Assembly: GCF_018138715.1 (NCBI RefSeq)
Contig: NZ_JAGSHX010000006.1
Span: 4,464,001 to 4,528,000, forward strand
Length of the DNA stretch: 64,000 nt
Direction of reading: 5' to 3'
DNA from: Streptomyces asiaticus
Lineage (GTDB): Bacteria > Actinomycetota > Actinomycetes > Streptomycetales > Streptomycetaceae
The notes beneath the pieces were generated by a model. That model searched no databases and was not told the origin of the DNA. It worked only from the letters and a program-made list of their open reading frames with translations. Shown piece by piece: positions 32,286 through 41,326 of the stretch. The position numbers were made by a program, and so were the translations under genes. The first letter of the stretch is position 1. Each line of letters opens with the position of its first letter.

Positions 32286-32735
32286 ATGGCCCTGCTGCAC
32301 CGCCTCGCCGTCACCGCCGCGCTGACGACCGCCGCCGCCGCGGGCGCGCTGGCCCCCGCCGCGGCCACGCCGCTGCCGCTGCCCCTGCCGTTCGACGGGG
32401 AGAGCGCCGACCGACTTGTGATCACCGTGAGTGAGACGGGTGAGGCCGACGACGCCGCGACGTTTGTACTGAACTGCCACCCGACCGGCGGTACGCACCC
32501 CCGGGCGCGGGCCGCGTGCAGGCAGCTGGACGCGCAGACCGTATGGGGCCGGGATCCGTTCGCGCCGGTGTCGCCGGACGCGATGTGCACCGGGCAGTAC
32601 GGCGGGCCGGCCACGGCTCGGGTGACGGGGCACTGGGCGGGGCGTCCCGTCAACGCCTGGTTCAACCGCACCAACGGGTGTGAAATCGCCCGATGGAATC
32701 GGTTCTCCGTCGTTTTGCGCACGCCTGGGAGCTGA
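32286..32735 (+). CDS. SSI-family subtilisin inhibitor-like protein
   Basis: Secreted protein of 149 residues with a signal peptide (AVTAALTTAAAAGALAPAAA). The mature part has the SSI fold: VLNCHPTGGTHPRARAACRQLDA (first disulphide), AMCTGQYGG (reactive-site loop) and WFNRTNGCEIARW (second disulphide). SSI proteins inhibit extracellular serine proteases through the loop Cys-Pro-P1-P1'. Here the loop is Cys-Thr-Gly-Gln-Tyr, placing Gly at P1 and Thr at P2, which is atypical, so inhibitory activity or specificity may differ. Confidence 0.9.
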   Translation: MALLHRLAVTAALTTAAAAGALAPAAATPLPLPLPFDGESADRLVITVSETGEADDAATFVLNCHPTGGTHPRARAACRQLDAQTVWGRDPFAPVSPDAMCTGQYGGPATARVTGHWAGRPVNAWFNRTNGCEIARWNRFSVVLRTPGS

Positions 32736-32948
32736 CCTGGGGATTAGGCCGGGAGTGAGAGGAGAAGAGCCCGGTGAAGTTTGTCCGGGCGTGCGTCGAG
32801 ACGCGTACGTCGCACTGCGACCTCCCTCTCATCCGCCGTCGCGTCCGGCGCTGGTGCCCGTAGACTCCTCTAGAGACACTCCGCAGATGGGACGGCAGAA
32901 TGACCGCGGGTGTCAGCAAGGTGCGGTAGTCAGGGAGGAAGCGTCGTC

Positions 32949-35900
32949 GTGAGCAGCAGGCCATCCCGAGGCGCTGCTCGCCTCGCGGCGATACTCGACG
33001 CCCTCCCGGACGCGCTGTTGCTGGTCAACTGCAACGGCACGATCGTCAACGCCAACCACCACGCGCTGGAGTCCTTCGAGGCTCCGGGCACCGCCCTGGT
33101 CGGCCGTGGTCTGCTCGATCTGCTTCCCTCCTTCGATCCCAATCGCATTCCCGGTTCGATGCGGCGCCCCGACGTGTCGCAGGGGGACGGCAGCAAGCCG
33201 ACCCGGATGATGGCCCGGCGCACCGACGGGGCGCAGTTCCCCGTCGAGGTGACCAGCGCGAATCTGGAGGACGGGCGGACTCCGTACGCCGATCAGTACA
33301 GCTACACCGGCGATGAGCTGCTGATGCTCATCGTGCGCGACCTGACCGGGACGCTCGACACCGAGGCCGAACTCGCCCGTCAGCAGCGCCAGACCGAGAT
33401 GATCCTGCGCGCGGCGGCGGAGGGCGTGGTCGGCGTGGACACCGAGGGCAAGGTGGTCCTCGTCAACCCGTCCGCCGCGCAGATCCTCGGCTACCGGGCC
33501 AGCGACATGGGCGGTCAGGAGCTTCACTCTCTTGTACACCACTCGCGCCCGGACGGTTCCCCCTTCCCGTACGAGGAATCGCCCCTCGCCGACACCCTGC
33601 GCTCCGGCCGCAAGCACCGGGTGCGCGGCCAGGTGCTGTGGGCGAAGGACGGCAGCCAGGTCCCGGTCGATCTGACCACCGCGCCCGTCCGCGACGGCGA
33701 GCAACTGGTCGGCGCCGTGCTGACCTTCACCGACCGGCGGGCCGAGAAGGCCATGGCGGCCAAGCACGCCGAGGAGGTCGAGAGCCTCACCACCCGGCAT
33801 ACGGAGAAGGTCGAGAGCCTCACCACCCAGCACGCCGAGGAGCTGGAGGGGCTCACCACCCAGCACACCAAGGCCCTGGAGGAGCTGCGGGCGCAGCTCG
33901 CCGAGGAGCGCGCGCGGTACGCGGCACAGCTGGAGTCCGTCACGGCCCGGAACGGCCAGCTGCTCGCCGTGCTGGACCAGTCCCTGCGCGGCCCGCTGCT
34001 GCAACTGCGCAGTGAGCTCGGCGTGCTCGCCGACGACCCGGCCGGGCAGCTGTGGCCCGAGGCCAACCAGATCCTGCACCACCTCGCCGCCGGCTACACC
34101 CGGATGACCACGCTCGTCGACAACGTCCTGAGCTATCAGCGGCTCGACTCGAGCGGCGACGAGCTGGTCCGCCGTACGGTCTCGATGGACGAGGTCGTAT
34201 CGGCCGCTGTCGAGGGCGCGGTCGAGCTGATCGGCCCGGGGCGCGCGCAGTTCGCCGTGCACGCCCCGCCGATCGACGCCGAGGTGGACGCGGAGCGGCT
34301 CGCCCAGGCACTCGCCCATCTGATCGCGGACGTGGCCGGGGTCGACTCCACCGGCAACGCCGCCTCGGGCGTCACGGCGAGCGACTCGACGATCGTGGTC
34401 GCGGCGGCTCAGCGCGGCGATGTCGTACGGATCGAGGTCCGCGGGCCGTACGCGGGCGGCGACCCGGTGCACGAGCCGATCGTGCGCGGGATCGTGCGCC
34501 TGCACGGGGGCGTGCTCCAGACCCATGAGATGCCGGGCATGGGCGGGCACGCGTACGTCCTGGAGGTGCCGATCTCGGCGGCGGCCGCCGCCGAGCAGGA
34601 GGGCATGGACGCCGACGCCGCCGGACCGGGCGACGGTACGCAGGGACAGGGCACCTCGGGCACGGGTGCCGGTACGGGAACCGGCGCGGGTACGGGTACC
34701 GGCGCGGGTACGGGTACCGGCGCGGGTACGGGTACCGGCGCGGGTACGGGTACCGGCGCGGGTACGGGTGCCGGTACGGGAACGGCGGGCGGCAACGCCT
34801 CCGGCCAGACCCCGACCGGACGCCGCGCCCGGCACGGAGCGGCCCCCGGCGACACGCCCGGCGACACCGTCGGCGGCGGTACGCAGGGGAACGGCACGCA
34901 CGGCAACGGCACTCAGGGCGGTACGCCTCCGCCCAACCTCCGTAAGGCCGACCCGCGTACGGCCGATCCCCATACGGCCGGCCCGCGCGCCGTCGCTCCG
35001 CAGGGTGCGCCGGGTGCGCCCGCGCCCGCCGCACTGCCCGCGGTCGTCGGCGAGAGTGCCGCGGCCCAGCAGCAGAACGCGGCCGAGTCCGCGAACCCGC
35101 CACGGCCCACCGGGCGGCGCAGGGCGCGCCCCCACCCCGACGAGGACCCGGCGGCGGCCGCGGCCGCGAACCCCGGCCAGAACGCCGAGGGAGCCGCGGC
35201 CGGCAGCCATCGCCACGCGCGCGGCGGCGCACCGGAAGCGGCCGGTCCGCAGCCGACGGGCCCCGCCGCCATGGGCGTTGTGCCGCCTCAGGGCATCCCC
35301 GCCCAGCAGCAGCCCCAGGGCCGCCGGGCCCGGCGCGGCGCCCCGGCGCAGGAGGCGGGCGGCCCTCAGACCGCCGGTGCCCCCGCCCCCGCGCAGGGTG
35401 CGGGGGGCCGACCTGCCCTCGCCCTGCCCGCGGCCTCTTCCGACACCCCCCAGCAGCCAGCCCAGCCCGCCGCGTCGGGCATGCCCGCGCTGCCCGCCGC
35501 ACGCGCCCCCGAGGACCAGCAGCCCAACTGGGGCCAGGACACCAGCGGCGGCCAACCGCAAGAGGTCCCGCCCACCGGACGGCGCCGCGCCCGGCGGCCG
35601 CTCGCCGAGGAACAGCCGGAGGGGCCCCAGGCCCCGGCACAAGCCCCTGGCCGGCCGCAGCCCGCGGGGGATCCCGGACTCGTCCGCTCCCCCTTCGCGC
35701 TGCCTCCGGCCGCCGCCGACCGGGCACAGCCCGGCGCGCTGCCGCCCGAGCTCGGCCCGGCCGGGCTCGTCCCCGCGCAGCACGGCCCCCGCGAGGCGCG
35801 GGGCGGCGCGCCCCAGCCGCAGCAGGGCGGGGGCCTGGCCGTACGAGGCGAGCCCGTACCGCCCAACGGCGCGGCGCGCCCCGGTGGCTGGCCGTCCGAC

Positions 35901-37544
35901 CCCGCTCAGGGCCAGGGCCAGGACCCGCGCCGGTCTCAGCCCCAGCCGCAGGGCCAAGGCCCCCAGCCCGCAGCGCCGGGCATGCCCGCGCTGCCCGCCG
36001 CCCGCACCCCCGAGGACCAGCAGCCCAACTGGGGCCAGGACACCAGCGGCGGCCAACCGCAGGAGGTCCCGCCCACCGGACGGCGCCGCGCCCGACGGCC
36101 GCTCGCCGAGGAACAGCCGGAAGGGCCCCAGGCCCAGGCACAAGCCCCAGGCCGGCCGCAGCCCGCGGAGACCAGCGGGCGCCCACCCGCCCCGCAGCCG
36201 GCGCAGCCCCCCGCGCAGTGGCCCGACGCGCCCGCGCAGCCCCGTCCGCAGCCGCTGCCCGCCGAGGCCCCGCCGAACGCCGACACCACCCAGGGGCGCG
36301 CGTTCAGCGTGCGCACCCTGGGCCAAGGGGTGCCGTTCGCCCAGCAGGTGGGGGAGCAGCCCCAGGGTCGGCCCGCACAAGGCCAGCCGCAGGGCCGCCC
36401 GCCGCAGGGTCAGCCGCAGACTCCCTCCGGAGGCACCAGCACGGGGGGCGGCAGGCGGCGCAAGCTGGCCGCCCGGCCCGAGATGACGGACCAGGGCGGC
36501 TCGGCCGAACTTCAGCCGGCCGGCAACCGGGCGCATCCGCACACCGGACCGCAGCCCCGCACCGGCCAGCCCGCGCACGGCGGCCAGCAGCCCCACACCG
36601 GACCGCAGCCGCACCCCGGACCGCAGACCGGCGCCCAGCCCCGCCCCCAGCCCGGGCCGGGGGCGCAGCCGCAGCGTGCGGTGGGCGCGTCGCAGGGCTC
36701 CGGCCGCACGTTCGCCATCGGCGCGCCGGACGAGGGCGCCGAGGGGCCGGAGCCGCTGGACGGGCCCAACGGCGCCGTCGAGATCGTCGACGACCGCACC
36801 CCGCCGCCCGACGACGAGCTGCCGCCGGAGCCGCTGGACAACCCGCGCCGCCTCCTGGTGTGGCCCGCGCCGGACATGTCCACCCAGCAGGCGCTGAGCG
36901 ACCGCGGCTACCGTCCGGTGATCGTGAACTCCCGTGAGGAGGTGGACGCGCAGATCGCCGCGTACCCGGCGGCGCTGTTCGTCGACCCGCTGACCGGGCC
37001 GATCACCCGGACCGCGCTCCAGTCGCTGCGTACGGCGGCGGTCGCCGCCGAAGTGCCGGTGCTGGTGACCGCCGGGCTCGGCCAGGCGACGCGCGAGGCG
37101 GCGTACGGCGCCGACCCGGCCGTCCTGCTCAAGGCGCTCGCGCCGCGCGACAGCGAGCAGCATCCGTCGCGCGTGCTGCTGATCGAGGAGCACGAGCCGA
37201 TCGCGATGGCGCTGACGGCGACGCTCGAGCGGCGCGGGATGCAGGTCGCCCGCGCGGCGACGGACGCGGACGCGGTCTCGCTCGCGGCCCAGATGCGGCC
37301 GAACCTGGTGGTGATGGACCTGATGCAGGTACGCCGCCGGCGGGCCGGGATCGTCGACTGGCTGCGCGGCAACGGGCTGCTCAACCGCACCCCGCTGGTC
37401 GTCTACACCTCCGCGGACATCGACCCGGCGAATCTGTCCCGGCTGGCCGCGGGCGAGACGGTGCTGTTCCTCGCGGAGCGCTCGACGAGCGCGGAGGTGC
37501 AGTCTCGGATCGTGGACCTGCTGGCCAAGATCGGCACCAACTGA
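32949..37544 (+). CDS. Giant degenerate PAS sensor kinase with pseudo-receiver tail
   Basis: A 1531-residue protein from GTG 32949 (GGGAGGAAG leader). In order: PAS 1 (about 5-135, ALPDALLLVNCNGTIVNANH), PAS 2 (about 150-270, AAAEGVVGVDTEGKVVLVNP), a coiled coil built of 12-residue units (AEEVESLTTRHT type, about 278-330), a HisKA-like stretch without the His (DQSLRGPLLQLRSEL) and an ATPase-like stretch without the N-box Asn (LAQALAHLIADVAG). Next are some 700 residues of disordered sequence: TGAGTG repeats, then Pro/Gln/Ala with PTGRRRAR motifs. Two receiver-like domains follow (about 1305-1400 and 1415-1531). The last keeps the Asp (VVMDLM) and YTSAD but lacks the conserved Lys. Probably a non-catalytic scaffold or sensor. 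Confidence 0.82.
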   Translation: MSSRPSRGAARLAAILDALPDALLLVNCNGTIVNANHHALESFEAPGTALVGRGLLDLLPSFDPNRIPGSMRRPDVSQGDGSKPTRMMARRTDGAQFPVEVTSANLEDGRTPYADQYSYTGDELLMLIVRDLTGTLDTEAELARQQRQTEMILRAAAEGVVGVDTEGKVVLVNPSAAQILGYRASDMGGQELHSLVHHSRPDGSPFPYEESPLADTLRSGRKHRVRGQVLWAKDGSQVPVDLTTAPVRDGEQLVGAVLTFTDRRAEKAMAAKHAEEVESLTTRHTEKVESLTTQHAEELEGLTTQHTKALEELRAQLAEERARYAAQLESVTARNGQLLAVLDQSLRGPLLQLRSELGVLADDPAGQLWPEANQILHHLAAGYTRMTTLVDNVLSYQRLDSSGDELVRRTVSMDEVVSAAVEGAVELIGPGRAQFAVHAPPIDAEVDAERLAQALAHLIADVAGVDSTGNAASGVTASDSTIVVAAAQRGDVVRIEVRGPYAGGDPVHEPIVRGIVRLHGGVLQTHEMPGMGGHAYVLEVPISAAAAAEQEGMDADAAGPGDGTQGQGTSGTGAGTGTGAGTGTGAGTGTGAGTGTGAGTGTGAGTGAGTGTAGGNASGQTPTGRRARHGAAPGDTPGDTVGGGTQGNGTHGNGTQGGTPPPNLRKADPRTADPHTAGPRAVAPQGAPGAPAPAALPAVVGESAAAQQQNAAESANPPRPTGRRRARPHPDEDPAAAAAANPGQNAEGAAAGSHRHARGGAPEAAGPQPTGPAAMGVVPPQGIPAQQQPQGRRARRGAPAQEAGGPQTAGAPAPAQGAGGRPALALPAASSDTPQQPAQPAASGMPALPAARAPEDQQPNWGQDTSGGQPQEVPPTGRRRARRPLAEEQPEGPQAPAQAPGRPQPAGDPGLVRSPFALPPAAADRAQPGALPPELGPAGLVPAQHGPREARGGAPQPQQGGGLAVRGEPVPPNGAARPGGWPSDPAQGQGQDPRRSQPQPQGQGPQPAAPGMPALPAARTPEDQQPNWGQDTSGGQPQEVPPTGRRRARRPLAEEQPEGPQAQAQAPGRPQPAETSGRPPAPQPAQPPAQWPDAPAQPRPQPLPAEAPPNADTTQGRAFSVRTLGQGVPFAQQVGEQPQGRPAQGQPQGRPPQGQPQTPSGGTSTGGGRRRKLAARPEMTDQGGSAELQPAGNRAHPHTGPQPRTGQPAHGGQQPHTGPQPHPGPQTGAQPRPQPGPGAQPQRAVGASQGSGRTFAIGAPDEGAEGPEPLDGPNGAVEIVDDRTPPPDDELPPEPLDNPRRLLVWPAPDMSTQQALSDRGYRPVIVNSREEVDAQIAAYPAALFVDPLTGPITRTALQSLRTAAVAAEVPVLVTAGLGQATREAAYGADPAVLLKALAPRDSEQHPSRVLLIEEHEPIAMALTATLERRGMQVARAATDADAVSLAAQMRPNLVVMDLMQVRRRRAGIVDWLRGNGLLNRTPLVVYTSADIDPANLSRLAAGETVLFLAERSTSAEVQSRIVDLLAKIGTN
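34665..34790 (+). repeat. GGTACGGGTACCGGCGCG tandem array in the kinase gene
   Basis: An 18-bp unit repeated about six times, encoding alternating Gly-Thr-Gly-Ala. Followed downstream by a long duplication: the segment coding GMPALPAAR...PTGRRRARRP occurs near 35478-35670 and again near 35980-36170. Confidence 0.9.
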
Positions 37545-37564
37545 CGCCCGCGGCCCCCGCCGGT

Positions 37565-37655
37565 CACGTCTGACGCCCGGGGCCCGCACCGGTTACGTCT
37601 GACGCCCGCGCACCGGTCACGTCTGACGCCCGCGGCGGCGCACCGGTTGCGTACG
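37565..37655. repeat. Short direct repeats after the kinase gene
   Basis: GTCTGACGCCCG occurs three times (about 37567, 37596 and 37620), each followed by a G/C spacer and CACCGGT. No gene in the gap. Confidence 0.65.
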
Positions 37656-37691
37656 GCCGCCGTAAGGAGACATCCGCCTCCTTACGGTGGC
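37656..37691. terminator. Bidirectional hairpin containing CCGTAAGG/CCTTACGG
   Basis: GCCGCCGTAAGGAG at 37656-37669 pairs with 37678-37691 (13 of 14) over an 8-base loop, between convergent genes. A further CCTTACGG lies at 37711. Confidence 0.65.
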
Positions 37692-37776
37692 CGCGGTGCC
37701 CACAGGGCTCCCTTACGGTGGCCATGTTTCCGAGCGGTGGCCACGTTTCCGACGCGCCCCCGGAACCAGGCGTTCC

Positions 37777-39432
37777 TCAGCCCAGGGTGGTCACATCCAG
37801 GTCCCCGTCCGCGTACTGCTTTCGGATGACCTTCTTGTCGAACTTCCCCACGCTCGTCTTCGGCACCGCCGGGATCACCGCCCAGTGCTCCGGCAGCTGC
37901 CAGCGCGCGACCCGTTCGGCGAGGAAGGCCCGCAGACCCTCGTAGCCGACCGTGGCGCCCTCCGTCAGGACCACCGTGGCCAGCGGCCGCTCGCCCCACT
38001 TCTCGTCCGGCACGGCCACCACCGCCGCCTCGGCGACCTCCGGGTGGCCCATCAGCTGGTTCTCCAGCTCGACCGAGGAGATCCACTCACCGCCGGACTT
38101 GATGACGTCCTTGGCCCGGTCCGTCAGCGTCAGATAGCAGTCGGGGCTGATGGTGCCGACGTCACCGGTCTTCAGCCAGCCGTCCTCGGTGAACTTGTCC
38201 TCGGGGCGGAACGGCTCGCCGTCCGCCCCTCCGTAGTACGCGCCCGCGATCCACGGACCGCGTACCTCCAGCTCACCCGGCGTCTTCCCGTCCCACGGCA
38301 CGAGTTCGCCGTCCGCCGAGATCAAGCGGCACTCGACGGAGGACGGGAAGCGGCCCTGCGTCAGCCGGTACGGCCAGGCTTCGTCCGCCGGGAGGCCGCC
38401 CGGCGGATGGGCCACGGAGCCGAGCGGAGAGGTCTCCGTCATGCCCCAGGCGTGGACGACGTGGATGCCGTGGCGCTCCCCGTACGCCTTCATCAGGGAG
38501 GGCGGACAGGCCGCGCCGCCGATGAAGACGTTCCGCAGACAACTCACCTCCCGAGGCCTCGCGTCGAGCTCGGCGAGCAGCCCCTGCCAGACGGTGGGGA
38601 CGGCGGCGGCGATGGTGGGACGCTCGCGTTCGATCATCTCGGCGAGCGGCTCGGGCTGGAGGAAGCGGTCGGGCATGAGCATCGAGGCACCCGCCATGAA
38701 GGCGGCGTGCGGGGTGCCCCACGCGTTGGCGTGGAACATGGGCACCACCGGCAGCAGGATGTCGCCCCCGGACATCCCGAACGACTCGGCGGTGTTGACC
38801 TGCATCGAGTGCAGATAGATGGAGCGGTGGCTGTAGGCCACGCCCTTGGGGTGCCCGGTCGTACCCGAGGTGTAGCAGAGGGCCGCTGCCTGGCGCTCGT
38901 CGATCTCCGGCCAGGCGTAACGCTGCGGCCGCCCCTCGATCAGCTCCTCGTACTCATGCACCCGGGCGGCGCAGCCGTCCAGGACGGAACGGTCACCGGG
39001 GCCCGCGACCACGATGTGCTTCACGGTGGTGAGGGTGGGGAGGAGCGGGGCGAGCAGCGGCAGTACGGAGCCGTTGACGATGATCACGCGGTCGGCGGCG
39101 TGGTTCACGATCCAGCCGAGCTGATCGGCGGGCAGCCGGAGGTTGAGGGTGTGCAGCACGGCGCCCATGGAGGGGACCGCGAGATACGCCTCCAGGTGCT
39201 CGCAGTTGTTCCACATCAAGGTGGCCACGGCCTGCCCCGGCTCGACCCCGAGCTCATCGCGCAGCGCGTTCGCCAACTGGGTCGACCGCACCCCCACCTC
39301 GTGGAAGCTGCGTCGCTGGGGCTCGCCCTCCCCGGTCCAGGTGGTCACATGGGCCGTGCGGCCGTGCACGAGGGTCCCGTGTACGAGGATGCGGGTCACG
39401 GTCAGCGGTACGTCCTGCATCGTGCTGAGCAC
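37777..39432 (-). CDS. Fatty-acid/acyl-CoA ligase (AMP-forming)
   Basis: A 551-residue ANL-superfamily acyl-CoA synthetase. The AMP-binding P-loop is [18 protein letters not shown]5-like motif [13 protein letters not shown]7 motif LKTGDVGTI; hinge and A8 [16 protein letters not shown]; catalytic Lys near the end in [10 protein letters not shown]. It activates a carboxylic acid to the CoA thioester via acyl-AMP. GTG 39432 has GGAGG five bases upstream; ATG 39420 is too far from it. A steroid side-chain-like operon lies 2-5 kb away, so it might supply CoA thioesters to it, but there is no direct link. Confidence 0.94.
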   Translation of the reverse strand: MLSTMQDVPLTVTRILVHGTLVHGRTAHVTTWTGEGEPQRRSFHEVGVRSTQLANALRDELGVEPGQAVATLMWNNCEHLEAYLAVPSMGAVLHTLNLRLPADQLGWIVNHAADRVIIVNGSVLPLLAPLLPTLTTVKHIVVAGPGDRSVLDGCAARVHEYEELIEGRPQRYAWPEIDERQAAALCYTSGTTGHPKGVAYSHRSIYLHSMQVNTAESFGMSGGDILLPVVPMFHANAWGTPHAAFMAGASMLMPDRFLQPEPLAEMIERERPTIAAAVPTVWQGLLAELDARPREVSCLRNVFIGGAACPPSLMKAYGERHGIHVVHAWGMTETSPLGSVAHPPGGLPADEAWPYRLTQGRFPSSVECRLISADGELVPWDGKTPGELEVRGPWIAGAYYGGADGEPFRPEDKFTEDGWLKTGDVGTISPDCYLTLTDRAKDVIKSGGEWISSVELENQLMGHPEVAEAAVVAVPDEKWGERPLATVVLTEGATVGYEGLRAFLAERVARWQLPEHWAVIPAVPKTSVGKFDKKVIRKQYADGDLDVTTLG

Positions 39433-39642
39433 CGGGGCCTCCAGGGGTTCCGGTTACGCGCGGGTAAGAGGTTCCGCCGATTCTGCAACCGACCATCTGG
39501 TATGTCACTACCCCCGGACCCGTCGGTCCCCCTGCCGTCTCCCCTGCTGTTTCGCCTGCCGTTTCCCCTGCTGTTTCCGCGGTCGTTTCCCCGCCGTTTC
39601 GCCGGTCAGCCCCCGTCGGCCGCCATCGCGTCGATCAGGCGA

Positions 39643-40173
39643 TCAGGCCGCGTGACCGAGTTCCGGGTCTTCCCGGAGCTTGCCGAGGGCGCGCGAGACC
39701 GCGCTCTTGACGGTGCCGACGGACACCCCGAGCACCTCCGCCGTCTGCGCCTCGCTCAGGTCCTCGTAGTACCTGAGGACGACCATCGCCCGCTGACGGT
39801 CCGGCAGCCGCAGTACGGCCCGCCACAGCGCGTCCCGGAGCACCTGCCGTTCGGCGGGGTCCGGCGCGGGCACCGCCTCGGGCTCGGGCAGCTCCTCGCA
39901 GACGAATTCGTCGATCTTGCGCTTGCGCCACTGCGAGGTCCGGGTGTTGACCAGGGCGCGCCGCACATAGCCGTCCAGCGCGTTGTGGTCCTCGATGCGC
40001 TCCCACGCCAGGTACGTCTTGGTGAGCGCGGTCTGTAGCAGATCCTCCGCGTCGCACGCGTTGGAGGTCAGCGAGCGGGCGGTGCGCAGCAGCACGGGCC
40101 CCCGCGCCCGTACGTACGAGGTGAACGACGGGAACGCGGCGGCGGAGACGCCTGTGCACACGGTCGTGGTCAT
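39643..40173 (-). CDS. SigE-family ECF sigma factor
   Basis: A 176-residue sigma factor. Region 2 (VLLRTARSLTSNACDAEDLLQTALTKTYLAW in parts; DGYVRRALVNTRTSQWRKRK) and region 4 (LPDRQRAMVVLRYYEDLSEAQTAEVLG; SVGTVKSAVSRALGKLRED) are complete. The DAEDLLQTAL motif is typical of the SigE70-like Streptomyces group. No anti-sigma gene adjoins it. ATG 40173 has a weak leader. It is followed by a T-rich low-complexity tail (TTTCCCCTGCTG pattern) up to the acyl-CoA ligase. Confidence 0.92.
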   Translation of the reverse strand: MTTTVCTGVSAAAFPSFTSYVRARGPVLLRTARSLTSNACDAEDLLQTALTKTYLAWERIEDHNALDGYVRRALVNTRTSQWRKRKIDEFVCEELPEPEAVPAPDPAERQVLRDALWRAVLRLPDRQRAMVVLRYYEDLSEAQTAEVLGVSVGTVKSAVSRALGKLREDPELGHAA

Positions 40174-40301
40174 GGCTCAACGCTAGGAGCGAGCAGGTCG
40201 GAGCGGATCGGCCATAAGTGCCGAAGGGCAGTCAGCCTCAGGTTGTACGGGTGGTGCCAGCACCACCTCCTGCGGGGGGAGGGGGCGGTCGGAGGGTCAG
40301 G

Positions 40302-40405
40302 GTTCTTCCCGAGGGCGACCCCGAGTTCTTCCCCAGGCGGCCCCGCGCTCTTCGTGAGGGCGACCCCACGTTCTTCCCGAGGGCCCGCCGAAGTTCTTCC
40401 CGAGG
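40302..40405. repeat. TTCTTCCCGAGG repeats
   Basis: GTTCTTCCCGAGG or close variants occur five times between 40302 and 40405, interleaved with GCGACCCC. They are downstream of both convergent genes and have no coding support. Confidence 0.65.
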
Positions 40406-40421
40406 ACGGCTCCACGGGTGC

Positions 40422-41273
40422 TCACTTGATGATCGCGACCGGTGCGTCCACCTTGTTGCGGTCGATGCGCAGCTTCCGGCCGCCGTGCGTCACATCGACG
40501 TTGCCCCGGTACTGGTGGATGCGGCGGTGCGGATTCCACGCGCTCTTGGCCAGCGTCGACTCCCCGTACAGCGACGGCTTCCCGTTCCAGCGCGCGAACC
40601 ACATCACGGAGGGCAGGTCGTGGACCCCGGCCCGGCGGGCCTGCTCCACATGGCGCACCCCGGACTCGGCGCTGCTGTAGAAGCCGGGGAAGAAGCCGCG
40701 CGAGCGGACCTCGCGGTTCCAGCCGCGGATGAAGGAGAGGGTCTTGGCCGCGCAGCTCGTCCGCTTCAGGTCGTACGCCTCCATGTCGAGGTAGAGCGCG
40801 CTGCGCTTCTTCAGGGAGAGCGCCTTGGCGCGCGCCACCGCGTCCTTGCCCTCCGCCTGCCCCTGGGAGAACGGCTTGCTGCCGATGGGCACGTGCTTCT
40901 TGTTGGTGTTGCGGACACAAGGCGACTGGGATCCGACGAAGATGGGCAGCACCTGCCACTTCATGCTCTTGACGCCGCGCATCCAGGAGACGGTGAGGTT
41001 GGGCTGGCTGGCGCAGGCCCGGCCGCGGCCCGCGTAGTAGACGCCGACGGCGCGGTAGCGGGAGCTGTTCCACGCGCGCAGGGTGGCGAGGGACGGCGCG
41101 TGGCAGGTGTCGAAGGCCCAGCCCTTGAAGACCTTGGCGCCCAGGGGGCGGGGGTCGGGCAGGACCTCCGCCGAGGCGGCGGGGGTGGCACCGGCGATCG
41201 CGGTGGCCAGGGCCGCGGCCAGACCGGTGGCCCAGCCCGTGAGCTGCCATCTGTTCTGCTTACTTCGGGTCAT
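40422..41273 (-). CDS. Secreted DUF1906 glycoside-hydrolase-like protein
   Basis: A 283-residue exported protein. The signal peptide is present (TGWATGLAAALATAIAGATPAASA). The mature domain matches the DUF1906 (GH25-like TIM-barrel) pattern: GWAFDTCHAPSLATLRAW, VGVYYAGRGRAC, LYLDMEAYD with acidic residues in the active-site position, and FFPGFYSSAESG. Such proteins are thought to act on cell-wall glycans, or have structural roles; catalysis is not proven. Four or more cysteines suggest disulphides. Confidence 0.87.
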   Translation of the reverse strand: MTRSKQNRWQLTGWATGLAAALATAIAGATPAASAEVLPDPRPLGAKVFKGWAFDTCHAPSLATLRAWNSSRYRAVGVYYAGRGRACASQPNLTVSWMRGVKSMKWQVLPIFVGSQSPCVRNTNKKHVPIGSKPFSQGQAEGKDAVARAKALSLKKRSALYLDMEAYDLKRTSCAAKTLSFIRGWNREVRSRGFFPGFYSSAESGVRHVEQARRAGVHDLPSVMWFARWNGKPSLYGESTLAKSAWNPHRRIHQYRGNVDVTHGGRKLRIDRNKVDAPVAIIK

Positions 41274-41326
41274 ATGACGAGTGAAAGTGGACCTCGGCGG
41301 CCCGATACCGTCGACACGCGCGCGAG

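Noticed and set aside
34665..34790. CRISPR-like regular repeats
   Set aside because: The 18-bp units are contiguous without unique spacers and encode Gly-Thr-Gly-Ala in frame; it is a coding microsatellite.
32913..37589. A 1558-residue open frame antisense to the giant kinase
   Set aside because: It mirrors the Pro/Arg/Gly bias of the sense gene, has no domain resemblance and no leader. Long antisense frames are normal in very high-GC DNA.
39470..39640. T-rich TTTCCCCTGCTG repeats as a regulatory array
   Set aside because: Irregular low-complexity sequence between tandem minus-strand genes, without a stable palindrome or spacing.
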